Positions 23,132 through 34,405 of a stretch of 64,000 nucleotides of DNA are shown here, one piece after another. Position numbers and translations under genes: made by a program. Positions within the stretch are counted from its first letter, which is position 1. Every line of letters starts with the position of its first letter. The stretch comes from Phaffia rhodozyma (taxonomy: Eukaryota; Basidiomycota; Tremellomycetes; Cystofilobasidiales; Mrakiaceae). A model generated the notes under the pieces. The model saw nothing but the letters and a program-made list of their open reading frames with translations. It had not been told where the DNA came from and searched no databases. Location: contig JACGZH010000001.1 in the NCBI GenBank assembly GCA_014706385.1, positions 2,403,501-2,467,500 of the forward strand. The letters run 5' to 3'.

Positions 23132-26084
23132 ATGGTCTCAGCTTGGAGACGAAGGTAAGTTGAATACGGTCTTTGTTGAAATCGGTTGGCTCATGCTATC
23201 CTCTGTATGATGAGCAGCCAGTGAAGGCTCTGCAAACGACTTTCAGTAACAAAACTTGCGGGTTTCTTCTCTTCTTGATCCCAATCTTCAGTGCCGACAG
23301 TTGAGCCATCTTTCTTTCTTTTTTTTTCCTATAAAAAGCCAATCATCCGTTTTATATTTCCTTCTACTCAGCGCACTCAAACTATGTTCACCTTTCTTAC
23401 TCGGCCAAAGCGACGTCGGGCTTCACGATAGACCCGAAAGCTGTGTCTAGAAGGACCATGTGTTGACCATCATCGGGTTAGGGTTGTTGTCGGACGGATG
23501 GAGCCATGCAGTGTACATGTTCGAGATATCCTACTACCACACACTCATAACTCCCAATCGTCTTCTTCCTTCTCTCTTCGTCCTTCTCTATCTCAATTCA
23601 GATGCAAGTCAAAATGTCTATCTGTTCGCTTCACTGTTCTTATTTCCGTCTTGTTTTCCTCTCTATAGCATGAGAATTGACCAAGATACGGGGTTCGGCT
23701 AACTCCGCTATTCTCTCTTTCCACCCGGTTCTCTCCTGAACATTCCACAGCTGGCACATCTCCCACGAGTTCCAACGATGCAGCTGCCCTTAAGTTTGTC
23801 GATTTCGTGAACGCTTCTCCAACGCCTTACCATGCTGTGGCTAAGGCCGTTGCAAGACTCGATAAAGCCGGCTTTGTCAGTCTTTCCCGCTTCCCATTTT
23901 GGCCAACTGGTCATCATATAGAGCTGACGATCTTCCGTACTTCTCTTCATCCCCTTGCCCTGATCAATTACACAGACGAAGATTTCCGAGTCTTCGGACT
24001 GGTCCAAGATCATTAAGCCTGGAAAGGGCTACTATTTTACTAGGAATCAGTCAGCTCTGGCTGCCTTTGCCGTACCCTCCTCCTTCATCTCTGGTCAATC
24101 CGGTGTTGGCCTTATCGTTCGTTCTGAGCTCTCTCCCTTTTTCATCTTTCTTTTCTTTTCTTTTCGTGCAGACTCTGAAAAGGCTTCAACTTGTGTCATT
24201 ATTTCATACAAAGGCGACTCATGTGGACTCATGCTGTCTCAAGATTCGACCTGTCAGCAACAAGGTCAAAGGAGACTGGCTTCAGGTCGCGTGTGAACTC
24301 TATGGCGGAGGGATCTGGCGGTCGTGGTTTGATCGAGATCTCAGTCTGGCCGGTAGGGTTATTGTTCAGACCGAGGATGAGAAGTTTGTCTCCAAGCTGA
24401 TCAAGATCGATAGGCCTTTGTTACGGATTCCTTCCTTGGCTATCCATCTTGATAGAGGCTCCAATGACTCCTTCACCTTCAACAAGGAGACCCAATTCAC
24501 TCCAATCCTAGGTCTCGTTTCGTCGATTCTGAATTCGCCAAGTGCCTCCGCTGCCTCGACATTTGCTACGCCCGTTGGATCGCCCGAGATGAAGGAGAAA
24601 CATCATCCTGCGCTCCTAGGGCTCTTGGCTGAGGAGTTGGGCTGCAAGGCAGATGAGATCCAGGATTTCGAGTTATGCTTGTACGACACCCAGCCTGCCT
24701 GTCTGGGCGGTCTTTCTAACGAGTTTATCTTTAGTCCTCGGATCGACAACCTGATGTCCAGTTTTGCCGCTGTCGAGGCCCTGACTGACTCGTTTACAAA
24801 TGCTGGATCGGCTTTGAGCTCTAGCCCTGCACCCGCTTCTGCCATTCTACTATTTGATCACGAGGTTCGTTCCCTATCTATTACGTCCTTTGAAATTCTA
24901 ATCTGGACAAAAAGGATCTCAAATAGAGTGTATTTATTTGGGGGTCGATCAGGAAGTTGGTTCTGTCAGTCACCACGGAGCAGAGTCCAATATGCTTGTC
25001 AGTATCTCCTTCTCGTCACGTACATGTCATCACGTTCACCAGAATTTGACACCTCTCTCGGACGATCACAAAAATAAATAGCCATCGCTCGTCACTCGGT
25101 TAACAGCTGCAGGGCTGAACGTCTCAGAGGCGGACAGCTCTACGATCGTAGGCAGGACTGATGAAGCGCTCGCAAAGAGTTTCCTCGTTTCGGCTGATAT
25201 GGGACACGCGATGCACCCCAACTTTGCAGAGAAACACCAGGAGTTGCAGTGGGTCATTTCTTGTTTGATCTTGTTTTCCTGGGCTACCAATCGAGACCTG
25301 TGAGTCGAAGGAGCTGTTCTGATACATCATGTGCTTTGCCGGATGGAGCAGTCAACCGTCGATGGGAGGTGGTGTGGTTATCAAGACGAACGCCAATCAG
25401 CGGTACACCTCAAACGCTCAAACGACGTTCGTCCTTCGGCGAATTGCCAAAATGTATGTTCCCTTGCCTTTCTTTCTTCTCTTTTGTTGTCTTGCTTTCT
25501 CTTTGTACATCAGAGTGGCCAGGTCCTTGGAAGAGACATCGACTGAACTAATCTTCTTTTTGGAATTAAAATCGGCTTTAGTGCGGGCGTACCACTTCAA
25601 GAGTTTGAAGTTCGAAACGACGTAGGTCATTGTTTTTTTTTTTTTTAAATCTAAATTTAATTGATTAATGCGCTCACCTTGGAACCCGTCTCTTTGTTGA
25701 CTCCCTCATCCGATGGGTCTGATAAAACGCGTGGACTTGAAGAGTACATGCGGATCGACAGTCGGACCTCATCTGTCGACCAACGTTCGAACGGTCGATA
25801 TAGGACTCGCTCAGTTGGCCATGCACTCCATCAGGGAGACCGCTGGTTCAAAAGACGTTGCCTACTAGTGCGTCCGATCCTTTTACTTCTTTCCTTTCGT
25901 CCCTCTTCTCGGAGGGAGGAGAAGGAAGGAGATGCCCTCTCGTTCTCTCTCGTTTGATCGACGATGAAACTGATGTAATATTGATCTGTGCGTGTGTGGA
26001 AAACTGGGGATTCATAGTATCGCGTTCATGCGGACGTTCTTCGAACAGTTCGGCAAGGTCGACCAGGAGCTCACTGTTGACTGA
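23132..26084 (+). CDS. Aspartyl aminopeptidase (M18 family, DNPEP/Ape4-like)
   Basis: Zinc metallopeptidase that removes N-terminal Asp/Glu. The catalytic core begins near 23780: [20 protein letters not shown]. Then [32 protein letters not shown] (metal-binding H-x-D), [28 protein letters not shown] plus an exon reading [14 protein letters not shown] (catalytic Glu pair), [15 protein letters not shown] (metal ligands) and [19 protein letters not shown]. It ends [17 protein letters not shown] residues then ELTVD, stop at 26082-26084. The first exons are uncertain: the ATG at 23132 (MVSAWRR then GTAAGT) is used, but intron density between 23150 and 23760 makes the N-terminus a guess. No vacuolar prepropeptide is obvious, which favours the cytosolic enzyme. 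Confidence 0.82.
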
Positions 26085-26499
26085 AAGCTCAATTCTGTCA
26101 TCTTCATCCTCGGGCGAGCTGTGAGATTGAGGAGGAAGAGTTTGAAAGAGAAGAGAGGGTCCCAAAGGAAAAAGAAAAGAAAAAAAAAGATGAGTAGGAC
26201 AGGGATGTCCTAATCTATGGTTGATAGGTTACAAGCGACTGTTTCTCTTTCTTATCGCATTCGTTTTAGTTTATCTATGGATATTTTGGAGAGGAAAGAA
26301 GGAAAGAGGTAACATGAAAAGGACTGAGAAAAGTCCTGACTCGTATGAATTTCGGATCTGGGTTTGTTCAAACACATCACATATATTCTCACCCCCGCTC
26401 ACCAAAGAAGAAGAGAAAAGAAAAGAAAAAACAAGAAAAAGGTGTCAACGAATGACAGAGGAAAACAAAAGAATCGAGATACGTAAGGAATCCGATCGG
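26085..26499. other. Convergent 3' region aminopeptidase / ATG5
   Basis: 415 bp between two stop codons, purine-rich on the plus strand with A/G runs near 26165-26190 and 26405-26440, as expected of 3' UTRs. No gene seen. Confidence 0.4.
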
Positions 26500-28165
26500 C
26501 TAGGCGTTCATCCCGATACAGATGGCGAGCCAACCATCTGCGCCTACTAGACAAGCGCCTAGCCAAGCGATCTCTGTCTCTGGCGGTGGTACGATGCCTT
26601 GTATGATTGGGTACGCCAATGTGTAAGCCGATGTTGATGTTGACGTCGAGGGCTGTGTGTGTGAACCCGGATGTGTATACGGAGGAACAAACAGGGAAGA
26701 AGAGGGATCGAGCGAGGGGGATGGAGTCGATAGAGTCGACGGGGTCAGGCTCGAGGGTGGGTTCGGAAAGAGGAGCGGGATGGATGAATGCAGGTATGAA
26801 TGAATCGTCGTTGGGGTGCCTTTTAGTGGGAAAAGACAGAACGTTCGGTCAGATGTCCGTAAGACAAAGAGGAAGAAAAAAGAGAGAAGGGAGTTCACCA
26901 TTGGGCTCGGAAGGAGGAACGACGCCCTGCAAGACGCCTGCCGCTTCTGGGAGGTGAATCTTTATAGGGACGCTTCTGACCGCGTTTGCGCTATCCGGTT
27001 TTCCGTTCGGACTGGCCAGACTCGAGTTACCACCGGATGAGGTCGAGTCTGGTTCAGTCGAAGGCGGTCGGGATAGATGTTGTCGAGAGGTAGGAGCGAG
27101 CAGGTGGGTGGACGGTGGCTGTGAAGACCCATGATCGGATGAGTTAGGAGAGAAATTGGGCAGAGGGAGGATTCGGGACGCCACTTTCGCATGCAGGTCA
27201 AAGTCATCTAGAAGAGGGAGGGCAGTGAACATGAGCGAGCGAAAGCGGAACAGAAAGAGATGAAGAAAAAATAAAGGAAAGAGCGAAGCGTCAGCTCATG
27301 ATGAAAAGGAAGTAGTGAACAACAAAGATGAATTACCCACTCGCTCGGAGACCATCCCAGAGACTATCCTGGTCGAGCTTGCGAAGTCCGGTAACTCGTT
27401 TGACGTTTCCCCATCTAACAAAGTCAGCCTCTTTGATCGCGCTCATAAATGCCAATCTACAAGCGTCTATAGAGTTTGAGAGCAACAGCTTTTCTGCTGG
27501 TGGATTGGATAGATGAAGGATCAGTCTTAGCGGAGCGGTTGGCGAAGATGGGGTGGTGCCAATCGTTGGCGATCTTGATGGATCATTGATGATCGAGTGA
27601 TCGTAGAGAAGGCCTATCGGCCAGTGCCTGGGGGAAAAGTGAAGGGGAGGTAGAGAGGTAGAGAGGTGAGCAAGACAAATGAGATAACAAAGAGAGAACA
27701 CATTGAGAAGGACACACACACCATCTCGTGATGCCACTACCGGCTTCATCTTCGAACCACCAATCCTGTTGCCTGGTAGCAGCGAGTGCTTGGTCGTCCA
27801 GTGCAAGTTCGACCAAGTTTTCCCTGATGTCTTGAAGCAACAGAGGCAGATAGCTCTGTCTGGGAGCCTGAATCTGAAGGATCGTCCCAACGGTTGGTCA
27901 AAGCGACTCTATCAGCTTCTGTTGAACAGGACGGACGGACGGACGGATGAGAAACATAGGAACTCACAAAGTACGCGTCCACACCACCAGACTGAACGGG
28001 AGGTGTGTCTTGAGCCAGCCTGATGCTCACCGGTACGGAACCTTGCCAGACGAGTCTCCTGAAGGATGCGGCGGTTGCGTGAGGGGAAGATGAAGCTGAA
28101 GAGGCCATCGATGGTATCGTGGACTGAACGTTTGCTTGACGATGACCGTTACTAGTAGAGACCAA
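26500..28165 (-). CDS. ATG5: Autophagy protein Atg5
   Basis: Acceptor of Atg12; the Atg12-Atg5-Atg16 complex promotes Atg8 lipidation during autophagy. Landmarks in order: [18 protein letters not shown] near 28060 (UblA start), [60 protein letters not shown], then [20 protein letters not shown], in which the Lys of IKEAD matches the conserved Atg12-conjugation site, and [10 protein letters not shown]. The C-terminal UblB part has [11 protein letters not shown] and, after a Ser/Pro-rich insert, [17 protein letters not shown] and [14 protein letters not shown]. The insert (about 26620-26830) is longer than usual. The start may be 28165 or the internal Met at 28108. Convergent with the aminopeptidase, divergent from the carrier gene. 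Confidence 0.88.
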
Positions 28166-28581
28166 GGGAGATGAAGGTGATGAAGGTGATGATGATGATG
28201 ATGAGGAGAAGGTGATGCTGATTGACTGTTTCGTTCGCTGCTTAGTCAGCCGGCCAAGGCAGTAGGGTAGATCTCATCTATCGGGTAGCTCATCAGATGG
28301 GTGGGAGATGCGTGGACGAGACCAGGATGTCGTCCAACGGCTCAGATACGGTTGTGTGCCAACGCGGGAGGAGCAGGAGCAGGACAAGCATCGGAAGTAT
28401 GACCACAGACATGTCTAGGAGGAGGAGCAGGCAGTGGGAGGAGCAGGATGGAGATGAAGATGGAACATTTGGCCTCTCTTGCTTTCTGTGTGTCTTTCCT
28501 ACGGACTGGATGTATACGATGGCAGCATGCACACTCGGACGTTAACATGCGAAGGAGCAGCAGCAGCAGCAACAGCAGCAA

Positions 28582-28613
<32 letters not shown>

Positions 28614-28849
28614 ACAGCAGCAGCAACAGCAACACCACCACCAGAAAGAAAGCGTCTTGGACCTTCTTCACTTGAATCGTTTGGAATTTCATTGGCGAAT
28701 TTTTCGGATTATTTTTTTTTTCTTTCTTTTTTTTTTTCTTTTTTTCTTTTTCCTTCTTGCCCATCGACGACCATCACCAACGAAGAAAGCTCTTCTCTCC
28801 GTCTTGAACACTCCTCGTCTCTTGTCCTGGTCTCTTCCTTCTCATCCTC
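28166..28849. other. Divergent region ATG5 / oxodicarboxylate carrier
   Basis: 684 bp containing GAT- and GGAG-rich tracts near 28170-28450, a CAG/CAA tract (28555-28643) and a T-rich run (28708-28750). ORFs across the CAG tract give only homopolymeric Ser/Ala/Leu and are unlikely to be real. Confidence 0.4.
28555..28643. repeat. CAG/CAA microsatellite
   Basis: Imperfect trinucleotide tract of CAG and CAA, about 29 units ending in CAC, 207 bp upstream of the carrier ATG. It probably lies in the 5' leader or promoter rather than in a protein. Confidence 0.85.
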
Positions 28850-31010
28850 ATGTCCGCCCCTTCAAGTACAACACCCAAGAAGCAGCGTGAGTGTGCTGTG
28901 GATTCGTTTGGCCTCGCCTGGGGTCGAATCCTCTGAGGAGTTCTGTCCATCCATCCGTCCATCCGTTGGTTTGTCCTTCGGTCCGGACGTCCGAACTGAT
29001 GGCTCTTTCGTTTTTTCTTCTGCGTATTCTTTCTTCTTTCTCTTTCGTCAGCTCTTGCTCTCCCGTTTCAGTACCAGTTCGCTGCAGGTGCCATCGCCGG
29101 AATCACAGAGATCCTGACCCTCTACCCGCTCGATGTCGTCAAGACCAGGCAGCAGCTCGCGACCGGCAAGCAGGTCGGCATGATGGCCACGTTCAAGGAT
29201 ATCGTCGGAACCGAAGGGTGCGTCTGATCATCCTGTCTTTCTCTTGTTTCCCGTCCTATTCGACATGTACCATCGCCATGGTCTACTACATAGCAAGCGT
29301 TCTGCTCAGGATGCCCTCTGCGGCGTTTCCCATAGAACCAAGAGAAGAGAAGAAACCAATCCATCAGACCACAACTCTTTGTTGGTTCGGGCAGAGAATT
29401 CCAAGAGATAAGGCCGGAAGTTAAGACCTCCCCCGTTTTACTCCGGTCCTTCCGACGTTTCGACTCTTGACCTTCGGCCATCTTTCGTTGTCTTCTCCCT
29501 CATCATGTGTCAACTACTTGTGCGCTGACCGAGATCACATATCTCTCACAATGTTCTTCATAGCTTTGGACGATTGTACCGAGGATTGGTCCCTCCTCTC
29601 ATGCTCGAGGCTCCCAAGCGAGCTCTCAAGTGTACGTTAGATCATTCTTTCGATGTCTTTCCAACGGCCCGCGCAGGATACTAACTACGTTTCTCCTCGA
29701 TCTTTCTTTATCCCCAAAGTCGCCGCCAACGACGCGTGGGGAAAGGTCTACACCAATGACGGCAAGACTCCTATGACTCAGAGTTTGTCCATCCTGACGG
29801 GTATGTCTGCAGGTGCTACCGAATCTTTGTACGTCCTTTCTTTCACACCTGCTCTTGTCCGTCTGCTGTCTCTGTTCGTTCGGACTGATCGTTGATCCGT
29901 CCTACAGAATCGTCACTCCGTTTGAAGGTGTCAAGATCAACGTCAGTCCTTTCTTTCCTCTTGCTTCCTTGTTGACTCTCTCGTATGTGACGTTGTATTG
30001 ATTGCATCTTTGCTTTCATTCCGGCCCTCCAGTTGCAAGACAAGAACTCAAAGTACACGGGCAGTATGGATGTTATCCGAAAGGTCACTGCCGCCTCGGG
30101 ACCTCTTGGTTCGTCGTTTCTCTTTTCTTTTCATTATCTGTCGGACTGGCTGTAACGAGAAGACTGACCATGTTTTTTTTTCTTTTCTTTTTTTCTTTTT
30201 CTTTTTCACACATCCTCGTCTATTCCCATCGATATCCATCTGAACACAACGTCCTTCTCCCTCTTCCCTACCCGCAGGTCTCTACAAGGGTATGGAGGCT
30301 ACCTTCTGGAGGCACGTGTTGTGGAACGGTTTGTCCTGCTTTCTCCGTTTTTCTTTTCTTCCCCTTCTGGGACGTCTCTCCCGAGGTCAAGCTGAACTAA
30401 ATGATCGCTCTGTTTTTCTCTTTCTGTAGGAGGATACTTCGGATGCATCTTTTCCGTTCGAGGTATGCTTCCCAAGGCTGATGTGAGTTTGTTCTGTTTT
30501 GATCCTGGTGATAGTCAATCCGACTGACCGATTCGATCTTTTCTCGACTGTCATCCAGTCGAAATCCGAGCAGCTGTTCAACAACTTTGTGGCCGGAGCG
30601 ATCGGAGGATTCATTGGTACCACATTGAACACGCCGGCTGATGTGTGGAAGTCGAGAGCGCAGTCGATGCCTGCTGGTCAAAAGATCGGCTGGACGTTTA
30701 TCGAGATCGGCCGGATCGCCAAGAACGAGGGTGTTGGTGCGCTCTACCGAGGATTCGTCAGTCTACCTTTTCCATTCTGTTTTTTTTTCCTCCTCCTGAG
30801 AGAAGTGAAGAGCGTGTGTATACACATGTATGAGAACACGTCGAGACTGATCTAACAACTGTTTTGCTTGGACACGTTCTTTGTTCCTTCCTACAGACCC
30901 CCAAGGTGCTTCGGTTGGCTCCTGGAGGAGGAGTGCTGTTGATCGTCGTGGAGGGAGTACTCTCTATGTTCAGGACCATGCTCGGCCCGCCTTACACCGA
31001 GTCTGCCTAG
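28850..31010 (+). CDS. Mitochondrial 2-oxodicarboxylate carrier (Odc1/2-like)
   Basis: SLC25 carrier of the mitochondrial inner membrane, exchanging 2-oxoadipate/2-oxoglutarate and linked to lysine metabolism. Exon 1 (28850-28887) encodes MSAPSSTTPKKQ before GTGAGT; exon 2 starts at 29052. Carrier repeat 1: FAAGAIAGITEILTLYPLDV then VKTRQQLATGKQ, with the P-x-D-x-x-K/R signature. Repeat 2: ILTGMSAGATESFIVTPFEG, VKINLQDKNSKY. Repeat 3: NNFVAGAIGGFIGTTLNTPA then DVWKSRAQS. It ends VLRLAPGGGVLLIVVEGV ... PPYTESA, stop 31008-31010. The ITEILTLYPLDVVKTR and TPADVWKSRAQ motifs point to the oxodicarboxylate subgroup. About eight short introns with strong polypyrimidine tracts. Confidence 0.9.
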
Positions 31011-31731
31011 AGCTAGCGTTTGGAGTTGGATTTGGCCTTTCTCATCTTGATCTTCTCTCTCTTTCTGTCTCTCTCTTTATACTTGCTTGGGTTCTCGGTT
31101 TCCATCTTTTCTTGGGTCCGCTTCAATCTTGCTCGCTTTCATTTACCCTCCTCTCTCCCTCTCGCCGACCTCGCCTACCCTCCATTCGCCTTTCTTTGCC
31201 GCATCCCGTGGCAATACACCAAAGAACTATCTATCCTTTCTGTTTTCATGTATTTCTACGGCAGACGAGCAAACGAGACGAATCAAAGCAAAACGAACCA
31301 AAACGGAACTGACAAGAAAATCAGAGAGAACAGGACGGTCTGTGTGAGACTGAGTTGTCGGGTATCATGGTGTGCGTTCTCCGAGAGACACCCCATATGC
31401 AGTGTCTCAACACGCTGTTTTTCGTGGATACTCTCAGCCAAAGAGAGAAAAAAAAAGAACCATCACCGACGAGACAAGCCAAGCCAAAGGACAAGAACCA
31501 GGTCCAGATAGACAAGACAACGAGAACGAGAGAAGCAAGGAAGAGACGAAGAGGGAAACTTCCCGGACGGGAACGAAAGCAAGCGACCCAAAAAAAAAGA
31601 AGAAAAAAGAATGAACAGACGCGTCCAAAGTTTCACCCAGAGAAGATTCTTTCCTCCGCTCCCACCTTCCTCTCACCATCTCCCAACCATTGCCACTGTT
31701 CGGGTGAGACCTATTACGACCTTTCTTAGCA
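31011..31731. other. Intergenic region carrier 3' end to bHLH start
   Basis: 721 bp between tandem plus-strand genes: T/C-rich first half (3' UTR-like), A/G-rich second half with an A-run just upstream of 31611. I see no conserved coding. Confidence 0.4.
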
Positions 31732-33794
31732 ATGTCAACAATCGGAGTACCTTCCAAACAGACACATCCATCCGCTCATCCATCCGGGCAAGTGGATTCC
31801 GAGGTGGATGGAGTGATCGATCATCCAGACATCACCACAGACTCGAAATCCTCGTTGCCGGCTGTCCCCAACGCCTCGGCCGTCGGACAGACAAACAGCA
31901 GCCAGACCGGTGGGCTCAGAGCTGGCTCTGCCGGAGCTGGAGCATCTGTCCGGTCCGATCCACACGCCCCAGTTCAGGGAGACGACCAGTCGGAGGATCA
32001 TCCTTCTCATCTTCATCTTCATCAACATCACAACGGTTCGACCACCACCGGCGGCGGAACAGGACACGTGCCCGGACACGTGCATCCCTCAGGAATCCAG
32101 GTCGACGTTGACGTCGACGTCGATGGGGTGGAAGCCGAGGGGACAGATCGTTCACACTCTCATCCACACCCTCATTCACAAGTAGAACTATCCGATCACG
32201 TCCAAGGCCAGGTTCAAGTCCAGCCGGACGATCACGTTCACCACGACGGGGCCGACGGCGAGGGCGTTGGCGTTGGGGATCATGAGCCGTTCGACGAGAT
32301 GGACGCGAAGGCGTTTTGGGCAGCTCTGCCCATCGGTGTAAGTGTATATCTTTCTTTGACATGTTCTTATGTTCATCACGTTCTTCTCTTTGCGGATGGG
32401 TTCGTTTGATCTCGAGAACAGGCTGACGATTTTCCTCTCCTTTTCTTTTTCTTTTTTCCTCTCCCCCTTCATTTTCGACGCGACTTGACTTGACTCGACT
32501 CGACTCGATAGGACGAGCACCGACCGCATCCGACCACGACGATCGATGAACTCGAACGACTCGTGTCTGAGAACGCCCAAGTCCACGTCCACGTCCATCC
32601 GATCCATTCCCATCCGGAAGAATCCGATCATCATCACCACCATCACGGTCATCACCACGACGTTCATCACCACCACGAACACAACGAGCATGATCCATAT
32701 GGCCCGTACAGTCCTGCCCCGGACGCGCCTTCCGCACCGGAGAGTTCTCTTCTCCAACAGCAAGGCTCGAATTCTGCTGCCGGGTCTTCTTCTTCAGGAG
32801 GACAGTCCGGAGGACAGATCAGACAGGGTGGAATGTCAGCTAACCAAATGCGTCAGGTCTCGAGATCGACTGGACTCCGACAGACGTTACCCCCTGGGGT
32901 GGCAGGAGGAGGAGGAGGAGGCGCCGGAACTGGGACCGGGCCAGACGGTGGGTCGTCAGAATCTCTCGGTGGACTGGGAGGACAGATCAGAAAGCTGTCC
33001 GAATCTGAACCTATCGGCTCAACGGAAGGCGAGAATTCAGGAGGTGTCGGTGGAGTCAGAAGACGGACGAGTAACGGGGTGGCCAACGTGCAGAACAAGA
33101 AGGACAACCATGTGGGTGTTTTTCTTTTCTTCTTCTTCTTCTTCTTCTTCTTTTGAGTCTTCTTTTGACTTGCCTGGCCGATAGAACTCATTTGGCTGAC
33201 AAGGTGTTCTGTTGTTGTCTCCTTTTTGACGTGTGTGCTTTTGTACATCATCTCAACTCTCCTATTCGTGTAGAAAAACGTGGAAAAGAAGCGAAGAGAA
33301 AAGATCAACGCAGGAATCGAGGCACTAGCCAATTATCTGCCCCAGGTCGAGAAGAACAAATCGGTCAGTCTCTCGTCTTTCGTTTTGACCTCGGTGACAT
33401 TCCTGTCCTTTGCTGGCTGACCCGGATTCTGTCTCGACCCTTGCCTGCCGCTCCACAGACGATCTTGCAGAAGGCGGCGGACTATATCTCTCACCTAAAG
33501 GCGTCCGAGACGACGAACTGTGAGAAGTGGGCGATGGAAAAGATGATGATGGACCAAGCGATATCCGATCTCAAAGCGCTCGTCCAGGCCGAACGACACC
33601 GGAGGGTGGATCTAGAGGAGCGAGTCCGGTTGTTGGAGCACGAGCTTGCCACAGAGAAGGACAAGGTGGCGGCATCCATTGGGGCGGCCGATGCCGGTGT
33701 CGGTGGCACCGTTGGGGATTCAGCCGGTGCCGGAGAGGTCGAAGGGGAGGATCTGTCGGACAGAGGGTTGAAGCGGCAGCGAGTGGATCCGTGA
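31732..33794 (+). CDS. Histidine-rich basic helix-loop-helix transcription factor
   Basis: Predicted nuclear E-box-binding regulator. The bHLH is assembled from three exons: KKDNH at 33100, then KNVEKKRREKINAGIEALAN plus YLPQVEKNKS, then TILQKAADYISHLKA. His, Glu and Arg occupy the positions that read CACGTG-type boxes. A coiled coil follows (ALVQAERHRRVDLEERVRLL), then an Ala/Gly-rich end and a basic LKRQRVDP. The N-terminal 400 residues are disordered, with acidic DVDVDVDG and several His-rich clusters: HSHPHPHS (about 32155), HVHVHPIHSHPEE and a long HHHHHHGHHHDVHHHHEH stretch (about 32600-32690). The clusters suggest metal binding, but homopolymer expansion could also explain them. The target genes are unknown. 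Confidence 0.82.
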
Positions 33795-34405
33795 GATGGC
33801 GCAAAGAGGACGTTCTTGGACTTGTCCTTCCCTCTCCCTTCCTTCTTCTTCTTCTCCGCCTTGTCTGATTTCTCTTCTCCCTTGTGTCTGTTCGTATGTA
33901 CCATCGTTTCTGTCGACGCCCCGATGCCCTCTTTGTTCCATGTTACCTCTGCAGCTATCTGGCAGTGAGATCTGGGCCGAAGGGGATGTGTCTTTTGTTC
34001 TCTTCTTTCTTATGTATTACCATCGACCATCTAGCCATTGCCATTAATATCTTCTTCTTTTTTTTCTCCCTTCCTTTTTTTTTCTTTCTCTCTCTCTCTC
34101 TTTATTTTCTGTCGCCATCCTGGCATGTGTGTGTGTGTGTGTGTGTCTATTAAATAATACGATGGGGTCCCCGCTACCCAACGGACAAGCCAACGAAGCA
34201 CCGGCTGAACTCGGACATCCGGCTTTCAGAGTTTACACTTTTTGGGCATGTGACGTTTTCAGAGTTTTCTCGAGTCACCTTCTTATTTTTCCTCACGCTC
34301 GTCTTGCTCACCATCAACAACGTCCAGCCGTCGTGTGTTTAGCCTCATCTGGTCTTGCAGCTACTCCCGTTCTCGTTCTGTCAGATACACAATCACTCGT
34401 TCATC
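33795..34405. other. Intergenic region bHLH 3' end to PDK start
   Basis: 611 bp. T-rich and TC-rich runs (34040-34105) and a (GT)n tract near 34124-34146 dominate. No gene recognised. Confidence 0.4.

Noticed and set aside
28479..29117. Plus-strand ORF of 212 codons across the CAG repeat
   Set aside because: Its protein is mostly Ala runs and low complexity, and it overlaps the first exons of the carrier in another frame.
31916..32737. Minus-strand ORF of 273 codons
   Set aside because: It is antisense to the bHLH coding exons; its composition mirrors their His/Asp codons and has no domain.
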